A stretch of 64,000 bases of DNA from Planctomycetota bacterium (GCA_003389215.1 QQVP01000055.1:1-64000); one strand, 5' to 3'. Positions 37,496 through 47,417 are shown, counted from the first letter of the stretch. Notes: generated from the letters alone by a model not told the origin. Numbers and translations are program-made.

Positions 37496-37508
37496 GAAGA
37501 GGTGTCTC

Positions 37509-38660
37509 GTGCGTCACTGCCTTCGAACGACGTTTCTGTCGGTCCTCGCCTGCGCCCTACTTGTGGGCGCACGGGCCGCGACGGCCGTCGATCATGTCGT
37601 CTACGAGCGCGACGGGGTGCGGCACCGCGTTCAGGGCCGAGTTGAGGTCGAGGCTCAGGACGGCGGGCTGCTGGTGATGGATCGCGCGGGCAAGCTGTGG
37701 ACGATCACCGCGGAAGAGAAACAGCAGCACACGACCGACGAGATTCCCTTCGCCGCCCACACGCCTGAAGAAATCGGGCGTACGCTGCTGGAGGAGTTGC
37801 CCGACGGGTTTCAGGTCCACACCACCGCGCACTATGTCATCCTCTACGATACCTCGCGCAGCTACGCCCGCTGGTGCGGCACGCTGCTGGAGCGACTCTA
37901 CGGCACGTTCAACAATTTTTGGAAGCGCAAGGGGTTCGAGCTGGTCGAGCCGGAGTTGCCGATGGTCGCGGTCGTGTTCGCCGAGCGGGAGAACTTTCGA
38001 CGCTATATGCAGGCGGACATCGGCCGCAGTTCGTCGATCGTGGGCTACTACAACCTGATCAACAATCGCGTGGCGATGTACGATCTGACCGGCGTTCAGC
38101 GAGATCGGGTCGCCGGCCAACGCGAACGGTCGCGGGCCGAGATCAATAAGATTCTGGCCCGTCCGGAAGCGGGCATGACTGTGGCCACGATCGTCCACGA
38201 GGCGACCCACCAGATCGCCTTCAATTGCGGACTGCAGCGGCGGCTGGCCGACGTCCCGTTCTGGCTATCTGAGGGCGTGGCGATGTACTTCGAAACGCCG
38301 AACCTGGCCAGTTCCGGCGGTTGGCGGGGCATCGGCAAGATCAATCCGTCGCGCCTCTCGCGTTTTCGCAGCTATCAGTCCGAGCGGGGCCCCGACTCGT
38401 TACGTGAACTCCTGCGGACCGACGAACGACTGCAGAATTCCGAGGGTGTCCTGGAGGCCTATGCCGAGTCGTGGGCCCTGGTCCACTTTCTGCTGAAGCG
38501 GTACCCCGACGAGTTCGTCGAGTATATGCAGATGCTCTCCCAGAAGACGCCGCTGGTGCGGAGTACGCCGGAGGAGCGTCTGGAAGAATTCGAACAGATC
38601 TTCGGCAATCTCGATCGGCTCGACCGGGAATTCGTGACGCAAATGCGGAAGCTGCGTTAG
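37509..38660 (+). CDS. Secreted DUF1570-like metallopeptidase, 383 aa, GTG start
   Basis: A signal peptide (about 1-25) is followed by a small strand-rich domain. A zincin-like domain then carries VHEATHQIAFNCG, the HExxH-type motif (HEATH), and WLSEGVAMYFE with the downstream Glu expected of gluzincins. Blocks such as HYVILYDTSRSYARWCG and PMVAVVFAERENFRRYM agree with planctomycete DUF1570 proteins. The GTG at 37509 is preceded by AGAGG. Repeats fill its upstream region. It is probably exported, and the substrate is unknown. Confidence 0.8.
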   Translation: MRHCLRTTFLSVLACALLVGARAATAVDHVVYERDGVRHRVQGRVEVEAQDGGLLVMDRAGKLWTITAEEKQQHTTDEIPFAAHTPEEIGRTLLEELPDGFQVHTTAHYVILYDTSRSYARWCGTLLERLYGTFNNFWKRKGFELVEPELPMVAVVFAERENFRRYMQADIGRSSSIVGYYNLINNRVAMYDLTGVQRDRVAGQRERSRAEINKILARPEAGMTVATIVHEATHQIAFNCGLQRRLADVPFWLSEGVAMYFETPNLASSGGWRGIGKINPSRLSRFRSYQSERGPDSLRELLRTDERLQNSEGVLEAYAESWALVHFLLKRYPDEFVEYMQMLSQKTPLVRSTPEERLEEFEQIFGNLDRLDREFVTQMRKLR

Positions 38661-38723
38661 CCCTTGCCCTCGAGACGGGCCGACGTCACGTCGCCAAGAA
38701 GAGAGAGACTTCCCGCACGCGTT

Positions 38724-40214
38724 CTAGCTGGCCCGCAGCTTCGCCTCGACGCGGCGAATCGCTTCTTCGGCCGTCCAAGTCGGCTCGACACCGCCCAGAG
38801 CGGACCCTTCCGCCATCCAATGATGAACGCGTTTTTGCGCCGAGATCACCGTGGTGTGGCTGCGTCGCCCAAAAAAGTCGCCGATCTCCGAGAGGGCTCT
38901 TCTGGTGTGCTTGCGAGCCAACCACATGGCCAGCATCCGCGGCTGGCTGACCGCCCGCGACTTGCGGTCCGAGCGAAGGCTGTCAGGCCGCAGGCCGAAG
39001 ACGTCGCAAACCGCCTTTTCGATTTCGGCCAACTGAATCACCTGGCCGTTGTGCATGGTCATGTCGGCCAACTCACGTTCGGCCATCGCCAGGGTGACCG
39101 ACTCGCCGGTAGCGCGAGCGGCCGCGTGCAGGCGATGAATGGCTCCCGAGAGCTGACGAGCATGGTCCGTGAGTCGGCCCGCAATCATCTGTACGACGTC
39201 ATCGGGAAGCTCCAGCCTGTGTCGGTCGGCGAGCTGCCGCACAATGCCCTGTCGAACTGAATGATCGGCCGGTTGGATCGGACAAACCATGCCGCCGGCC
39301 AGTCGTGAGGTGAGTTCCGGCCCTAGAGCCTGCAACTCCGCGGGCGCCGCATCGCCGGCCAGCACCACCTGGCGGCCATTGCGAAGCAACGTGTCGATGG
39401 TGTGCAACAACTCGACCGCGGTGGCCTGCTTGCCGCAAAAGAAGTGGATGTCGTCGATGATCAGCAGCTCGACCGAGCGATACTTGCGGCGAAAGCTGGG
39501 CAGTCCGCTGTGATGAAGCGCTTCGAGAAAGAAGCTGGTGAACTGTTCTGCCGAGAGAAACAGCGACCTGGTCCTTGGACGAGCGGCGCTGACCGCCGAC
39601 CAAATGGACTCCAGCAGGTGGGTCTTTCCCACACCGGTGGGACCGTAGTAGTAGAGCGGCGTGAGGCTGCCCGGCTGCTCGGCGACCGTCAGCGCGGTCG
39701 AGTGAGCGATTCGATTGGTGGTGCCGACGAGGAATTCGTCGAAGGTGGCAAACTGTCGCCGCGGCGCGCCATCGTCGACCCGCTTGGACACGGCCGCCGG
39801 ACTCGCCGTCGCCGGTTGGTCCTCGCGCGGCGAATTCGTGCTTGCGGAATGGCCTGTTCGAGAGACGCTCTCGGGCGTCGCCTCTACCGTGGGTCGCAGA
39901 GAAGCGGTCGTGGACGCGCTCCCCTCACCATCTTCGTCCGCGATCGCACCGACGACAAAGGTGACCGAAGGCGTCTGTCCGGTCAGTTCGCGGCAACAGG
40001 CGACAAGCTCGTCACGAAAATTGGCCGACAACCACTCGCGATAGAAGTCGTTGGGAACGCGGACCGACAACATTCCGTCCGTTAGCGAGAGGCTCGTCTG
40101 GTCTCCAAACCAGAGGCCACAGCGCTGGGCGCCGACGCGTTCGACAAGTGCACTGACGATTTGCTTGCCGCTGGTGGTCACTTCCTGCACCACTCCGTCC
40201 GCGCGCACCTTCAT
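38724..40214 (-). CDS. dnaA: DnaA-family replication initiator, 496 aa
   Basis: Domain I (about 15-80) matches DnaA: LWFGDQTSLSLTDGMLSVRVP and FYREWLSANFRDEL. A disordered linker follows. The AAA+ domain has Walker A GPTGVGKTHLLES and Walker B LLIIDDIHFFCGK. Domain IV has the DNA-binding signature as MLAMWLARKHTRRALSEIG and FFGRRSHTTVISA; the usual GGRDHTTV is altered to GRRSHTTV. No dnaN, recF or gyrB is next to it. It may be the chromosomal initiator or a paralogue. Confidence 0.8.
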   Translation of the reverse strand: MKVRADGVVQEVTTSGKQIVSALVERVGAQRCGLWFGDQTSLSLTDGMLSVRVPNDFYREWLSANFRDELVACCRELTGQTPSVTFVVGAIADEDGEGSASTTASLRPTVEATPESVSRTGHSASTNSPREDQPATASPAAVSKRVDDGAPRRQFATFDEFLVGTTNRIAHSTALTVAEQPGSLTPLYYYGPTGVGKTHLLESIWSAVSAARPRTRSLFLSAEQFTSFFLEALHHSGLPSFRRKYRSVELLIIDDIHFFCGKQATAVELLHTIDTLLRNGRQVVLAGDAAPAELQALGPELTSRLAGGMVCPIQPADHSVRQGIVRQLADRHRLELPDDVVQMIAGRLTDHARQLSGAIHRLHAAARATGESVTLAMAERELADMTMHNGQVIQLAEIEKAVCDVFGLRPDSLRSDRKSRAVSQPRMLAMWLARKHTRRALSEIGDFFGRRSHTTVISAQKRVHHWMAEGSALGGVEPTWTAEEAIRRVEAKLRAS

Positions 40215-40618
40215 CGCCCTCTTCGCACACTCAAAAAAGTGTCGCCGGTCCGAAGCCCGCAGCTGCGAGCGTTCGTTTCAGACCGAAAAAGAAAGCGGCG
40301 TCCTCAGCGAAGGCGACGCCAGTTTGATTTCAACCCAGTTGGATTTCAACGCTGTCCGACCGAAACCGAAAATGTTCACGCTATTCATCAAATGAGAGAG
40401 CCATTTTGACGGCCGCTGTCAGTGCTGTCAAACCACCCAAGCGCTGCCGCCGAGAAAATTTTTGGCCGTGACAATTCCCGCGACATGACACGTCCAAAAC
40501 GCCCGCTTCGCGCGATCGCAAGACGTTCGCGCGGGCAGCCATCTTGGTGCGACCTGTGGAAAAATTGTTGCCGTCGCCGCAAACGCGAAACACATGTTCA
40601 CGAGTCGATGAAGACCCC
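40215..40618. other. Intergenic region upstream of dnaA
   Basis: This region is locally AT-richer (for example GAGAAAATTTTTGG near 40450). It holds one DnaA-box-like nonamer TGTGGAAAA (40555-40563), one mismatch from TGTGGATAA. No cluster of boxes is visible, so an origin cannot be claimed. No gene is supported. Confidence 0.4.
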
Positions 40619-41584
40619 TCACGTGGACGCGGGAAACTGCCGCAGCCAGACGAAACGATGCGCCCAGGGCGTGAATCCACACGCTTCGTACATCTTCCGC
40701 GCCGGCTCGTTGGCGGCATCGACCGCCAACACGAGTCGAGAACGTCCGGCCGCCTGCGTTTGCGACTGAGCAAAACGCGCGACCAGTTGGCCGAAGCGAC
40801 GACCCCGCGCCGCGGGCACGATGCCCATATAGACCAACTCGTACTGATCGTTGTCCGCGTGATCGGCCAACAACAGGCAACCGACATCGCGGTCGTCCGC
40901 CACCACGAGAAACCAACGTTCGGGAGCGAAGGCCCCCGTCGCCCGGTATCCCGCCAGGACGTCTTCCAGATCGCGAACGCCGTTGAGTGCCGGACAATCG
41001 AGCGTGTCTCGATAGGTCGCCTCCAGCGTCGCCAGCAGGCGTGCGTGACTTGCCTCGTCGTAAACCTCGAAACGCAGGGGCACTGCGGCGGAATCGGGCT
41101 TTCCCGACAAATCGGCGGCGTCGGTCGGCGCGACAAGTTTGGCGACGTTGCAACCCAGATACTGCAGCTCCGCCAAATAGGCAAAGCCGTTCGCCTCGAA
41201 CCACGCGGTCTCGGCCGAGATACGCTCGGGCCCGAGAACCTGGGCCACACGAACGTCTTGCGAACGAAGAAACTCGGTCGCGGACTGAACCAGCAGCCTG
41301 CCAAGATCGCTCGGCTGGCCATCGGCGAGCCGCGGCAACCAAACAACCGCCGTGCGACCAGCCTGAAGCTGGGCCCAGATGGCCCCCACCAGGCGGCCGT
41401 CCGCTTTCGCCACCAGTAACCCGGCCAAATCGACTTTGCGTTCGCGTGCCAGTTGCCAAAGCCGCTGGGCCTGGGCCAGCTGCTCCTGAGGGGCCCAGGA
41501 GGCGAGTAGCAGCTTCAGCGTGGCGATCTCTTCGCCCGCGGCAACGGGCCGAACCTGCACATTATCTAACTCGCCAGTGGCCAT
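40619..41584 (-). CDS. Double GNAT-domain acetyltransferase-like protein, 321 aa
   Basis: Two GNAT-like halves are seen. The first (about 8-150) has LAGLLVAKADGRLVGAIWAQ. The second (about 165-315) has WFLVVADDRDVGCLLLAD, YELVYMGIVPAARGRRFGQL with the acetyl-CoA loop, and DAANEPARKMYEACGF. The tandem arrangement resembles mycothiol synthase-type proteins, but that role is not implied here. The ATG at 41584 is used because the longer frame is not GNAT-like. It is divergent from the PDZ gene. Confidence 0.8.
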   Translation of the reverse strand: MATGELDNVQVRPVAAGEEIATLKLLLASWAPQEQLAQAQRLWQLARERKVDLAGLLVAKADGRLVGAIWAQLQAGRTAVVWLPRLADGQPSDLGRLLVQSATEFLRSQDVRVAQVLGPERISAETAWFEANGFAYLAELQYLGCNVAKLVAPTDAADLSGKPDSAAVPLRFEVYDEASHARLLATLEATYRDTLDCPALNGVRDLEDVLAGYRATGAFAPERWFLVVADDRDVGCLLLADHADNDQYELVYMGIVPAARGRRFGQLVARFAQSQTQAAGRSRLVLAVDAANEPARKMYEACGFTPWAHRFVWLRQFPAST

Positions 41585-41653
41585 GCCCGGCAGGATACCG
41601 CAGCCCCGCGCGACAAGGCACCCCAGCCGGTGCGAAGCCCGCAGGAACGACTT

Positions 41654-41662
41654 TGGTATAAT
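41654..41662 (+). promoter_or_regulatory. Extended -10 promoter for the PDZ protein gene
   Basis: TGGTATAAT matches an extended -10 (TGn plus a perfect TATAAT at 41657-41662). No good -35 is present 17 bp upstream, as allowed for extended -10 promoters. It lies 55 bp before the ATG. Confidence 0.55.
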
Positions 41663-41717
41663 TCGCCCACCGCAAACGTGCTTCGGCAGACCCCAAGAAT
41701 CCTCCAGGAGGCGACCC

Positions 41718-42629
41718 ATGCGAGCTCACCGATCCATGTTCGTCATTCTTCTCGCCATCGGGGGTTCCTCGATCGCCTTGCCGGCCGCGGCTCAGCCCCG
41801 CCTCCTGCCGCCGCAGGCCCCGCCGGGCTACCTGGGGTTGATTGTCGACGCCAACGCCGATGGAGCCGGCTTGAAGATCGTCGAGCTCGCCCCGAACGGT
41901 CCTGCCGAACAAGCGGGATTGCAAGTCGACGACCGCATCATCATGGCCGACCAAATCGCCGTGAATACGCCCACCGATATCGCGCGGGCGATGTCGGGAA
42001 AACGTGCCGGCTCGGAGATTCGCCTGCGTTTCGCGCGGGGTGGCGTCGAGGGGGAGGCAGTCGTGTTGCTTGGCGTGCCGCCGGGTTTCGAAGAGGTGGA
42101 GGACGATCGGGCACGACCGGTGCCGCCGCAAGTGCCTCAGGATGAACCGCTGCCTGCGGACGTTACCGACGATGGGCTGTTGCTCGGCGTGCGGACGGTG
42201 CTTCCCCAGCTGCGGGACCTCTTGCGGATCAAGGCCCCGGGTCAATTCACGCGGGGGGCGCTCGTGCAGGAAGTCTACGCCGGCACGCCCGCGGCCGCGG
42301 CCGGACTTCCGGTCGACGCCTTGATCTTCGCCGTCGACGGCCGGAACATCGTCAGCCCGGCCGAGTTGATCAGCCGCATCAAACGGGCCGGGGCGGGGAA
42401 TATCGTCGAGCTGACCTATTTCGCCAACGGCGCGCAGCAAAAGGTCCAAGTGCAACTCGCTACTCCGCGGATGGTCGGACGACCTCCGGCGGGCCAACCG
42501 CTGCCACCGGCGCCGGCGGATCCCGGCCTGGAAGCCCGTCTCGGCGCGCTCGAGCGTCGCATGACCGCGATGGAACAACGACTCGTCGATCTGCAACGGA
42601 CGCTCGACGCCCTGCGACAACAGCGATAA
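41718..42629 (+). CDS. Secreted protein with two PDZ domains, 303 aa
   Basis: The signal peptide (about 1-25) ends ALPAAAQ. The first PDZ domain is PGYLGLIVDANADGAGLKIV to about residue 120, with GPAEQAGLQVDDRIIMAD. The second is about 150-250, with TPAAAAGLPVDALIFAVDG and VSPAELISRIKRAGAGNIVE. A short coiled-coil end follows (LEARLGALERRMTAMEQRL). No protease domain is attached, so it is probably a periplasmic binding or scaffold protein. AGGAGG precedes the ATG. Confidence 0.85.
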   Translation: MRAHRSMFVILLAIGGSSIALPAAAQPRLLPPQAPPGYLGLIVDANADGAGLKIVELAPNGPAEQAGLQVDDRIIMADQIAVNTPTDIARAMSGKRAGSEIRLRFARGGVEGEAVVLLGVPPGFEEVEDDRARPVPPQVPQDEPLPADVTDDGLLLGVRTVLPQLRDLLRIKAPGQFTRGALVQEVYAGTPAAAAGLPVDALIFAVDGRNIVSPAELISRIKRAGAGNIVELTYFANGAQQKVQVQLATPRMVGRPPAGQPLPPAPADPGLEARLGALERRMTAMEQRLVDLQRTLDALRQQR

Positions 42630-42656
42630 CGACGCGGGAGCAGTGCAAGTCGGCCG

Positions 42657-43358
42657 TTATCGATTGGTCATGACTTGCCGCTGGATCCAAGTCGGCTGGA
42701 AGCGGCTCACGTAGAACGACACGTCGAAGCGCCGGTGGGGCTGGTCGGCCCGGACGATCGCCGCGGGCCGAATTCGCAACTCGCTGACCGCCTGGCCGTT
42801 CCACGCGCTGCGAAAGACGTACACGGACGGACCTTCCGCCGGTGCTTGCCGCAGGTTGTGTTGGGACGCCAGTAGCCGGATCAGCTCGTCGGCGTTGCCC
42901 GTGGTGCCTTCGAACGCCAGCCGCTGGCAGACGTTGCCCGAGTCGAAGTAGTAGGTGAGCGAGCCAGCCAAGTCATGTTCGGCGATGCCGGTCACCAACG
43001 GCACGCGGTAGCCGAACAGCTCCAACTCCGACAAGCCGGTCGAGACACGCGGCCAACGACGCAGGATGTCGTCGATCGTCATGTCGAGCGTGAACACCTC
43101 TTCCGCCGCGTAGACCTGGACCGGCTCCAGACGCGGTTTGCCCAGGTCGGCCACGGGCGTGTCGCGGCGAGGTGCAAAGCCGGTCGGGTCGAGCGCCGCC
43201 TGGGGCAGCGCATCGCGCTGTGCGTTGCCGCTGGGAAACAACTGCTTGACCGGTCGCCACGGATCCTTCGCTTTGAGGAAATAGGGCACCGACACCGCAG
43301 CGGCCACCAGCATCGGCACGGCGACCAGCCGGCGAAAAAGAAAACGAAATAGGAACAT
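42657..43358 (-). CDS. Membrane-anchored hypothetical protein, 233 aa
   Basis: An N-terminal basic hydrophobic anchor (FLFRRLVAVPMLVAAAVSVPYFL) is followed by a soluble domain. That domain contains VFTLDMTIDDILRRWPRVST, YRVPLVTGIAEHDLAGSLTY and VSFYVSRFQPTWI. The pattern is that of a planctomycete-restricted protein with no assigned role that I know. It is convergent with the PDZ gene, 27 bp away. Confidence 0.65.
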   Translation of the reverse strand: MFLFRFLFRRLVAVPMLVAAAVSVPYFLKAKDPWRPVKQLFPSGNAQRDALPQAALDPTGFAPRRDTPVADLGKPRLEPVQVYAAEEVFTLDMTIDDILRRWPRVSTGLSELELFGYRVPLVTGIAEHDLAGSLTYYFDSGNVCQRLAFEGTTGNADELIRLLASQHNLRQAPAEGPSVYVFRSAWNGQAVSELRIRPAAIVRADQPHRRFDVSFYVSRFQPTWIQRQVMTNR

Positions 43359-43635
43359 GAATGATGCCTCGCACCCGACGTGAGTCCGACCCTCCGTCTT
43401 CCTTCATCGGCGTCGGCAGCGGCCCTGCTTCGCTCGGAAGCGGGGCCGCTGGAAGAGCTTACGCACGAGAGCGAGCCGCGCAAACAGACACAGCCAGCAG
43501 GATCGGGACGAGGGGACGCCGAGCCCGGCGCGGGGCGTCCGGTTGGCGCGATTGGCGGCGAGTCGCGCGGTTGTAGGGTCGCCGGTGAAGGTGACCGCAG
43601 CCCGACTTCGGATCGCGAACCTGCCCAGACGTTTG

Positions 43636-44169
43636 TCAGAATTGACGAGCCGATTCGTGCCGACTCGCTTCCCACTGGCGGGCCACCCAGTCGGCGACGC
43701 GGTCCCTCGTGGGAAAGTGCGAGAGGATCAGCAGCAGCAAGATGCCGGCGACGACGACATTGGAGAGCGAACCTTCAACCAGGTAAGCCACCAGATTGAA
43801 GAGGGCCGCCCCTTCCAGTAAGGCACAGCCGACGATCAGGCGGGCCAGATAGGCCTTCAGCAACGGCGCGATGGCGGAGTCGCTCACCGTCGCTTCGCGC
43901 TCGAACGCGGTGCCGGCCGCCTGCTGCCCCGCCAACTCGTGGCGGACGTGACGAGTCAGCAAATTGGGCACGACGAGCCAGACGACGACCATCATCACGG
44001 CAAATCCCAGGGCAATGTAGCTGATCAGGGGATCGTCCGCGGGCTCGCCGTCGGCGATCGCCAAGAAGATAACCGTCGTCATCGCCACGCCCATGGCGAG
44101 CGCAAACACGATGATCCGCATCTGCAACAGAGGCGCGGCCAGGTCGGCGCGTTGTGTTTCGTTGAGCAT
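43636..44169 (-). CDS. Four-helix integral membrane protein, 177 aa
   Basis: Hydrophobic segments occur at about 18-40 (IIVFALAMGVAMTTVIFLAI), 49-71, 110-130 and 135-155, with a charged loop in between (TRHVRHELAGQQAAG). The start is the ATG before LNETQRADLAAPLL. It lies downstream of the 984-aa lipoprotein gene on the same strand, with a 90-bp gap. I know no function. Confidence 0.6.
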   Translation of the reverse strand: MLNETQRADLAAPLLQMRIIVFALAMGVAMTTVIFLAIADGEPADDPLISYIALGFAVMMVVVWLVVPNLLTRHVRHELAGQQAAGTAFEREATVSDSAIAPLLKAYLARLIVGCALLEGAALFNLVAYLVEGSLSNVVVAGILLLLILSHFPTRDRVADWVARQWEASRHESARQF

Positions 44170-44258
44170 GGAATTCGCGAACCGGCTCCGCTCCCCTGTC
44201 TTCAAGTCGATCCGCCACAAACGTTCGGCCGAGACGCAAACCGCACTCGGTCGACCGG

Positions 44259-47213
44259 CTAATCGCTCGCTTGTTCCAGCGCCTGCAGGGCCGCCGTCGC
44301 GTCCTGACCGATCGTCTCCCAGTCGCCGACCTCATACGCCTTCTGATAACAGGCCGCGGCCAATTCGGCGGCGTGCTCCTTTCCGGACCGCTCGTAGAAT
44401 CGACCCAGCAGCAAATAGGTTGCCGCCTCGGAGGGGAATTGCTTGACGGTCTCTCGCAGGGCGTCGCCGAGCGGCGGCTCACCGGAGTCCTCTTCGCCCG
44501 AGAGCGCGACACGCGCGGCGAGGTGGAACTTCCGATCCAGATAGGCGGGCGAGTCGCCCGCATCAAACGCGGCCGCCAGCTCCTTCAACTCGCGCAGGCG
44601 GTTGTTCAGCGCCAACTCCTGATAGATCTGCCGGCGAATGTGTCGGTTCTGCTTGTGAGCTTCGAGGACTTCCTCGATCGTCGCCACATCGCCTTTTGGA
44701 AGTTTGTCGATCGCTGGCATCCCTTCCGCGACCTGTTCCACCTTTCTCGCGACGGCGGTTGGCGAATTGCCAATCAACAGGCGACGACCGCGTCCCCCGG
44801 AATGAAGACGCTTTAAGGGCTGATACCAGTCTTGGTAGCGCATCCCGCTGACGATTCTTCGGGCGGTCGTGCCATACGCCCAATCGTTCCTCTGGATGTC
44901 GCTCAGTTCCGGCCCGCCGACGTTGGGTTCGACACCTTCAACCCACTCGGCGCCCGCTTCCAAGAGCGCGTTGGCCACGATCACGGACAACAGCGCTTCT
45001 CCCGACGGCGAGAGACCGTGTCGCTCGTCTTCCACGGCCCTGGCGAGCAGCCGATCGATCGCTTCCGCTTGTCGTGGCCAGGAATGTCCGTGCCCTTGAT
45101 TCGCCGCCTCTTCGGCTGCGGCGAAGATCCGTTCGACGGCCGCGCGTTCCGCAGGATACCAACGCGAGAGTCCTTCGCCAGCGATCGTGCTCTCGACCTT
45201 CAGGGCGATCTTATTGATGTCCTCGACGCGAAACGGCTCGATCGCGAGGCCTTCCTGGCGCACGACGTCTAGGTCCACAGAAAACAGCTCCGGGTAACCA
45301 GTGTAGTGCGGCAACGGTGCCACCGACGTCGTGAAAATCAGTTGACCTCGCTGAATTCCAATCGGGGTGATGAACGAGCCGGTAGCGAGTTGGTCGAGCT
45401 GGCCGCCGGGTCTCAGCATCGCGACCAGCGGCCCGTGGTCGATGTGACGACCCGAAAGCACCCAGCCTCGCGGCGCGGGCCCGACCGCCGTGACGCTGAG
45501 AAAATGCTCATGCTCTTCGACGATCCCGTCCTTCAAGTCAACGATACTCAAACGACTTTGCGTGGCTCCGTCGTCGTCGTTGGTGTGCGGGTCTTGGCTG
45601 ACGACGAGTACTTGTCGGCCCTCGCCGTCGGCAGCGAGCATCAAGACGCGTCGACCCGCGAACGTGGCCAGTCGACGTTCCTCGCCGCCCACGACCCGTC
45701 GCACGTAAAGCTCCGAATCGACGGCCCGCGGCACGACTCCCAAGCCCGCCAGCGGCGACTCGCGCGCTTCGCGGACAATCAGAAACTGGTCTTGGTCGAG
45801 GGCCGCCAACCGATCGGCGCGGAAACCAAGAGGCTGTGGACTACCGCCCGACGATGGTATGAGCTGCACGTCTCCCTCGGTCGTCGTATAGAGCACGGCG
45901 TCGTCCACCAGAATCGCTTCGACCGACCAGTTGTTTTCGTCCCACGTCGCGACGGTCTGCGGTCGTTCCTCGCCGCGTGCGAGTATCGCCACGTCGGAAC
46001 TTCGCACTCCCATCAATCTTCCGCCCGGCTGCAGCGAAAAGGATACATAGTGTTCCCCCAATCGCGGCCAGGGATCCGAAGTCGCCAATAACTGCGCAAG
46101 TGAGTCGGGTGTCCACGGCACTTCGCCCGAGAATCCGACGGCCGGAAACGCTTCGAGCTGAGCTCGACGTTCGATCTCGAAGGAATCGAGCCACTTCTGC
46201 AGCGAAGCAAATCGAACTTCCTTGGGCCCGTTGCAGTAGTAGTGCAAATCGAGAAAGACACCAGGTTCCAACTCCACCACAACATCGACGTGGTGTGCTT
46301 TCCCATCGTCGAGCCGATAGATACCCATCAACGCGTCGCGACCGTCCAACTGCATCTCGCGGTGCTCGAGCGTCTCGGTCGGCCGACCGTTCTGCTCGTA
46401 AAACGCCTTGGATGAGGCCCAGCTGTCGTTGAGGGCCTCGCTCAGCCGTTTGGCTCCATGGATGTAATACAGCATGATCGTGATACGCTCGTCGACGGTC
46501 GTCCGCGCGTAGAACGAATCGTGATCGTACGGAAAGGGCATGTACAATCCGCCATCGATTTGAAAGCGGAATTCGTAGTTGTCCTGCCGGACCGTTTCGA
46601 CTACCGGCTCGTGAGACTGCTCCCACTCCGACTCGGGTCCCGGCAAGCGAATGTCGCCGAGGAATCGATCAACGTCACGGTGAAGACGATCGGCCTTCGA
46701 GGTGAGCGTCCAAAAGATGAAGAGATAACCCAGTCCGTCTCGACCGACGAGGTTGTAGTCGTACGTAATCCGAGTGCCATCGAGCGTTGTCTCACGCCGC
46801 GTTCGAAGATGCCCACCCTCGTCAAGCTGGCGAAACTCGTCACCGACGGTGACCGTGGAAGGTTCGAAAAACGTCAAGACGCCCGAATTGTTCATCAGCG
46901 TTTCGAAGTCTTCCCGACACTCGAGAACCGCCCGGTATTCGTTGACGACCAGATACTGAACGATTTGTTCTTTCGGCACCATCCGGACAAATTGATCGTC
47001 GCCAAGGTCCGCGTTGACCCGCTTGCGCTCCCAGCTGCGTTGTAAGGCAATGGTGGCCCCGTACGATCCGACGGGAATTCGCTGCCGGGCGGCCGGTCGC
47101 CCTGCGCGCGGAGGACGCCGCTTCGCTCGCAACGACTGCTGGACCTGGTCGCAGCCGAGTCCAGCGAGAACAACGAGACAGCCCACAAGTGTCAGCCGGC
47201 GTTTCCGAAACAC
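44259..47213 (-). CDS. Large lipoprotein, 984 aa
   Basis: The lipobox LAGLGC places the lipid anchor at Cys21. Residues about 50-350 are strand-rich (YEFRFQIDGGLYMPFPYDHD). The centre (about 380-640) shows repeated WD/propeller-like strands (SVEAILVDDAVLYTTTEGDV and RLATFAGRRVLMLAADGEG). The end has TPR-like helices (AATYLLLGRFYERSGKEHAA, LAAACYQKAYEVGDW). It is probably an outer-envelope protein with a propeller plus TPR scaffold. I recognise no named family. Confidence 0.65.
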   Translation of the reverse strand: MFRKRRLTLVGCLVVLAGLGCDQVQQSLRAKRRPPRAGRPAARQRIPVGSYGATIALQRSWERKRVNADLGDDQFVRMVPKEQIVQYLVVNEYRAVLECREDFETLMNNSGVLTFFEPSTVTVGDEFRQLDEGGHLRTRRETTLDGTRITYDYNLVGRDGLGYLFIFWTLTSKADRLHRDVDRFLGDIRLPGPESEWEQSHEPVVETVRQDNYEFRFQIDGGLYMPFPYDHDSFYARTTVDERITIMLYYIHGAKRLSEALNDSWASSKAFYEQNGRPTETLEHREMQLDGRDALMGIYRLDDGKAHHVDVVVELEPGVFLDLHYYCNGPKEVRFASLQKWLDSFEIERRAQLEAFPAVGFSGEVPWTPDSLAQLLATSDPWPRLGEHYVSFSLQPGGRLMGVRSSDVAILARGEERPQTVATWDENNWSVEAILVDDAVLYTTTEGDVQLIPSSGGSPQPLGFRADRLAALDQDQFLIVREARESPLAGLGVVPRAVDSELYVRRVVGGEERRLATFAGRRVLMLAADGEGRQVLVVSQDPHTNDDDGATQSRLSIVDLKDGIVEEHEHFLSVTAVGPAPRGWVLSGRHIDHGPLVAMLRPGGQLDQLATGSFITPIGIQRGQLIFTTSVAPLPHYTGYPELFSVDLDVVRQEGLAIEPFRVEDINKIALKVESTIAGEGLSRWYPAERAAVERIFAAAEEAANQGHGHSWPRQAEAIDRLLARAVEDERHGLSPSGEALLSVIVANALLEAGAEWVEGVEPNVGGPELSDIQRNDWAYGTTARRIVSGMRYQDWYQPLKRLHSGGRGRRLLIGNSPTAVARKVEQVAEGMPAIDKLPKGDVATIEEVLEAHKQNRHIRRQIYQELALNNRLRELKELAAAFDAGDSPAYLDRKFHLAARVALSGEEDSGEPPLGDALRETVKQFPSEAATYLLLGRFYERSGKEHAAELAAACYQKAYEVGDWETIGQDATAALQALEQASD

Positions 47214-47417
47214 GGCACCGTTCCCCCAATTTGCACCTGCCCTGATTTGCTAAGATGTGCGGATTCTAACGCGCCACCGATCAGCTAACCAGGAGCGCGG
47301 CGAAGACGACCCCATGCCGCAATCGCCGTGGCGAGACCGCTTGCCCGCGGCGTCCACAGACGAAAAACACGGCGACGAGAGGAGAGAAGATATCTCCCTG
47401 TGCCAACGCGCCTCCCT

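Noticed and set aside
37243-37677. Open frames through the 106-bp element that share a [15 protein letters not shown]-like peptide in both copies
   Set aside because: The shared peptide only reflects the repeated DNA. Neither copy has a start signal, and the frames end differently outside the repeat.
40555-40563. DnaA-box-like nonamer TGTGGAAAA upstream of dnaA, possible oriC
   Set aside because: A single box with one mismatch, no cluster and no long AT-rich region. Not enough to call an origin.
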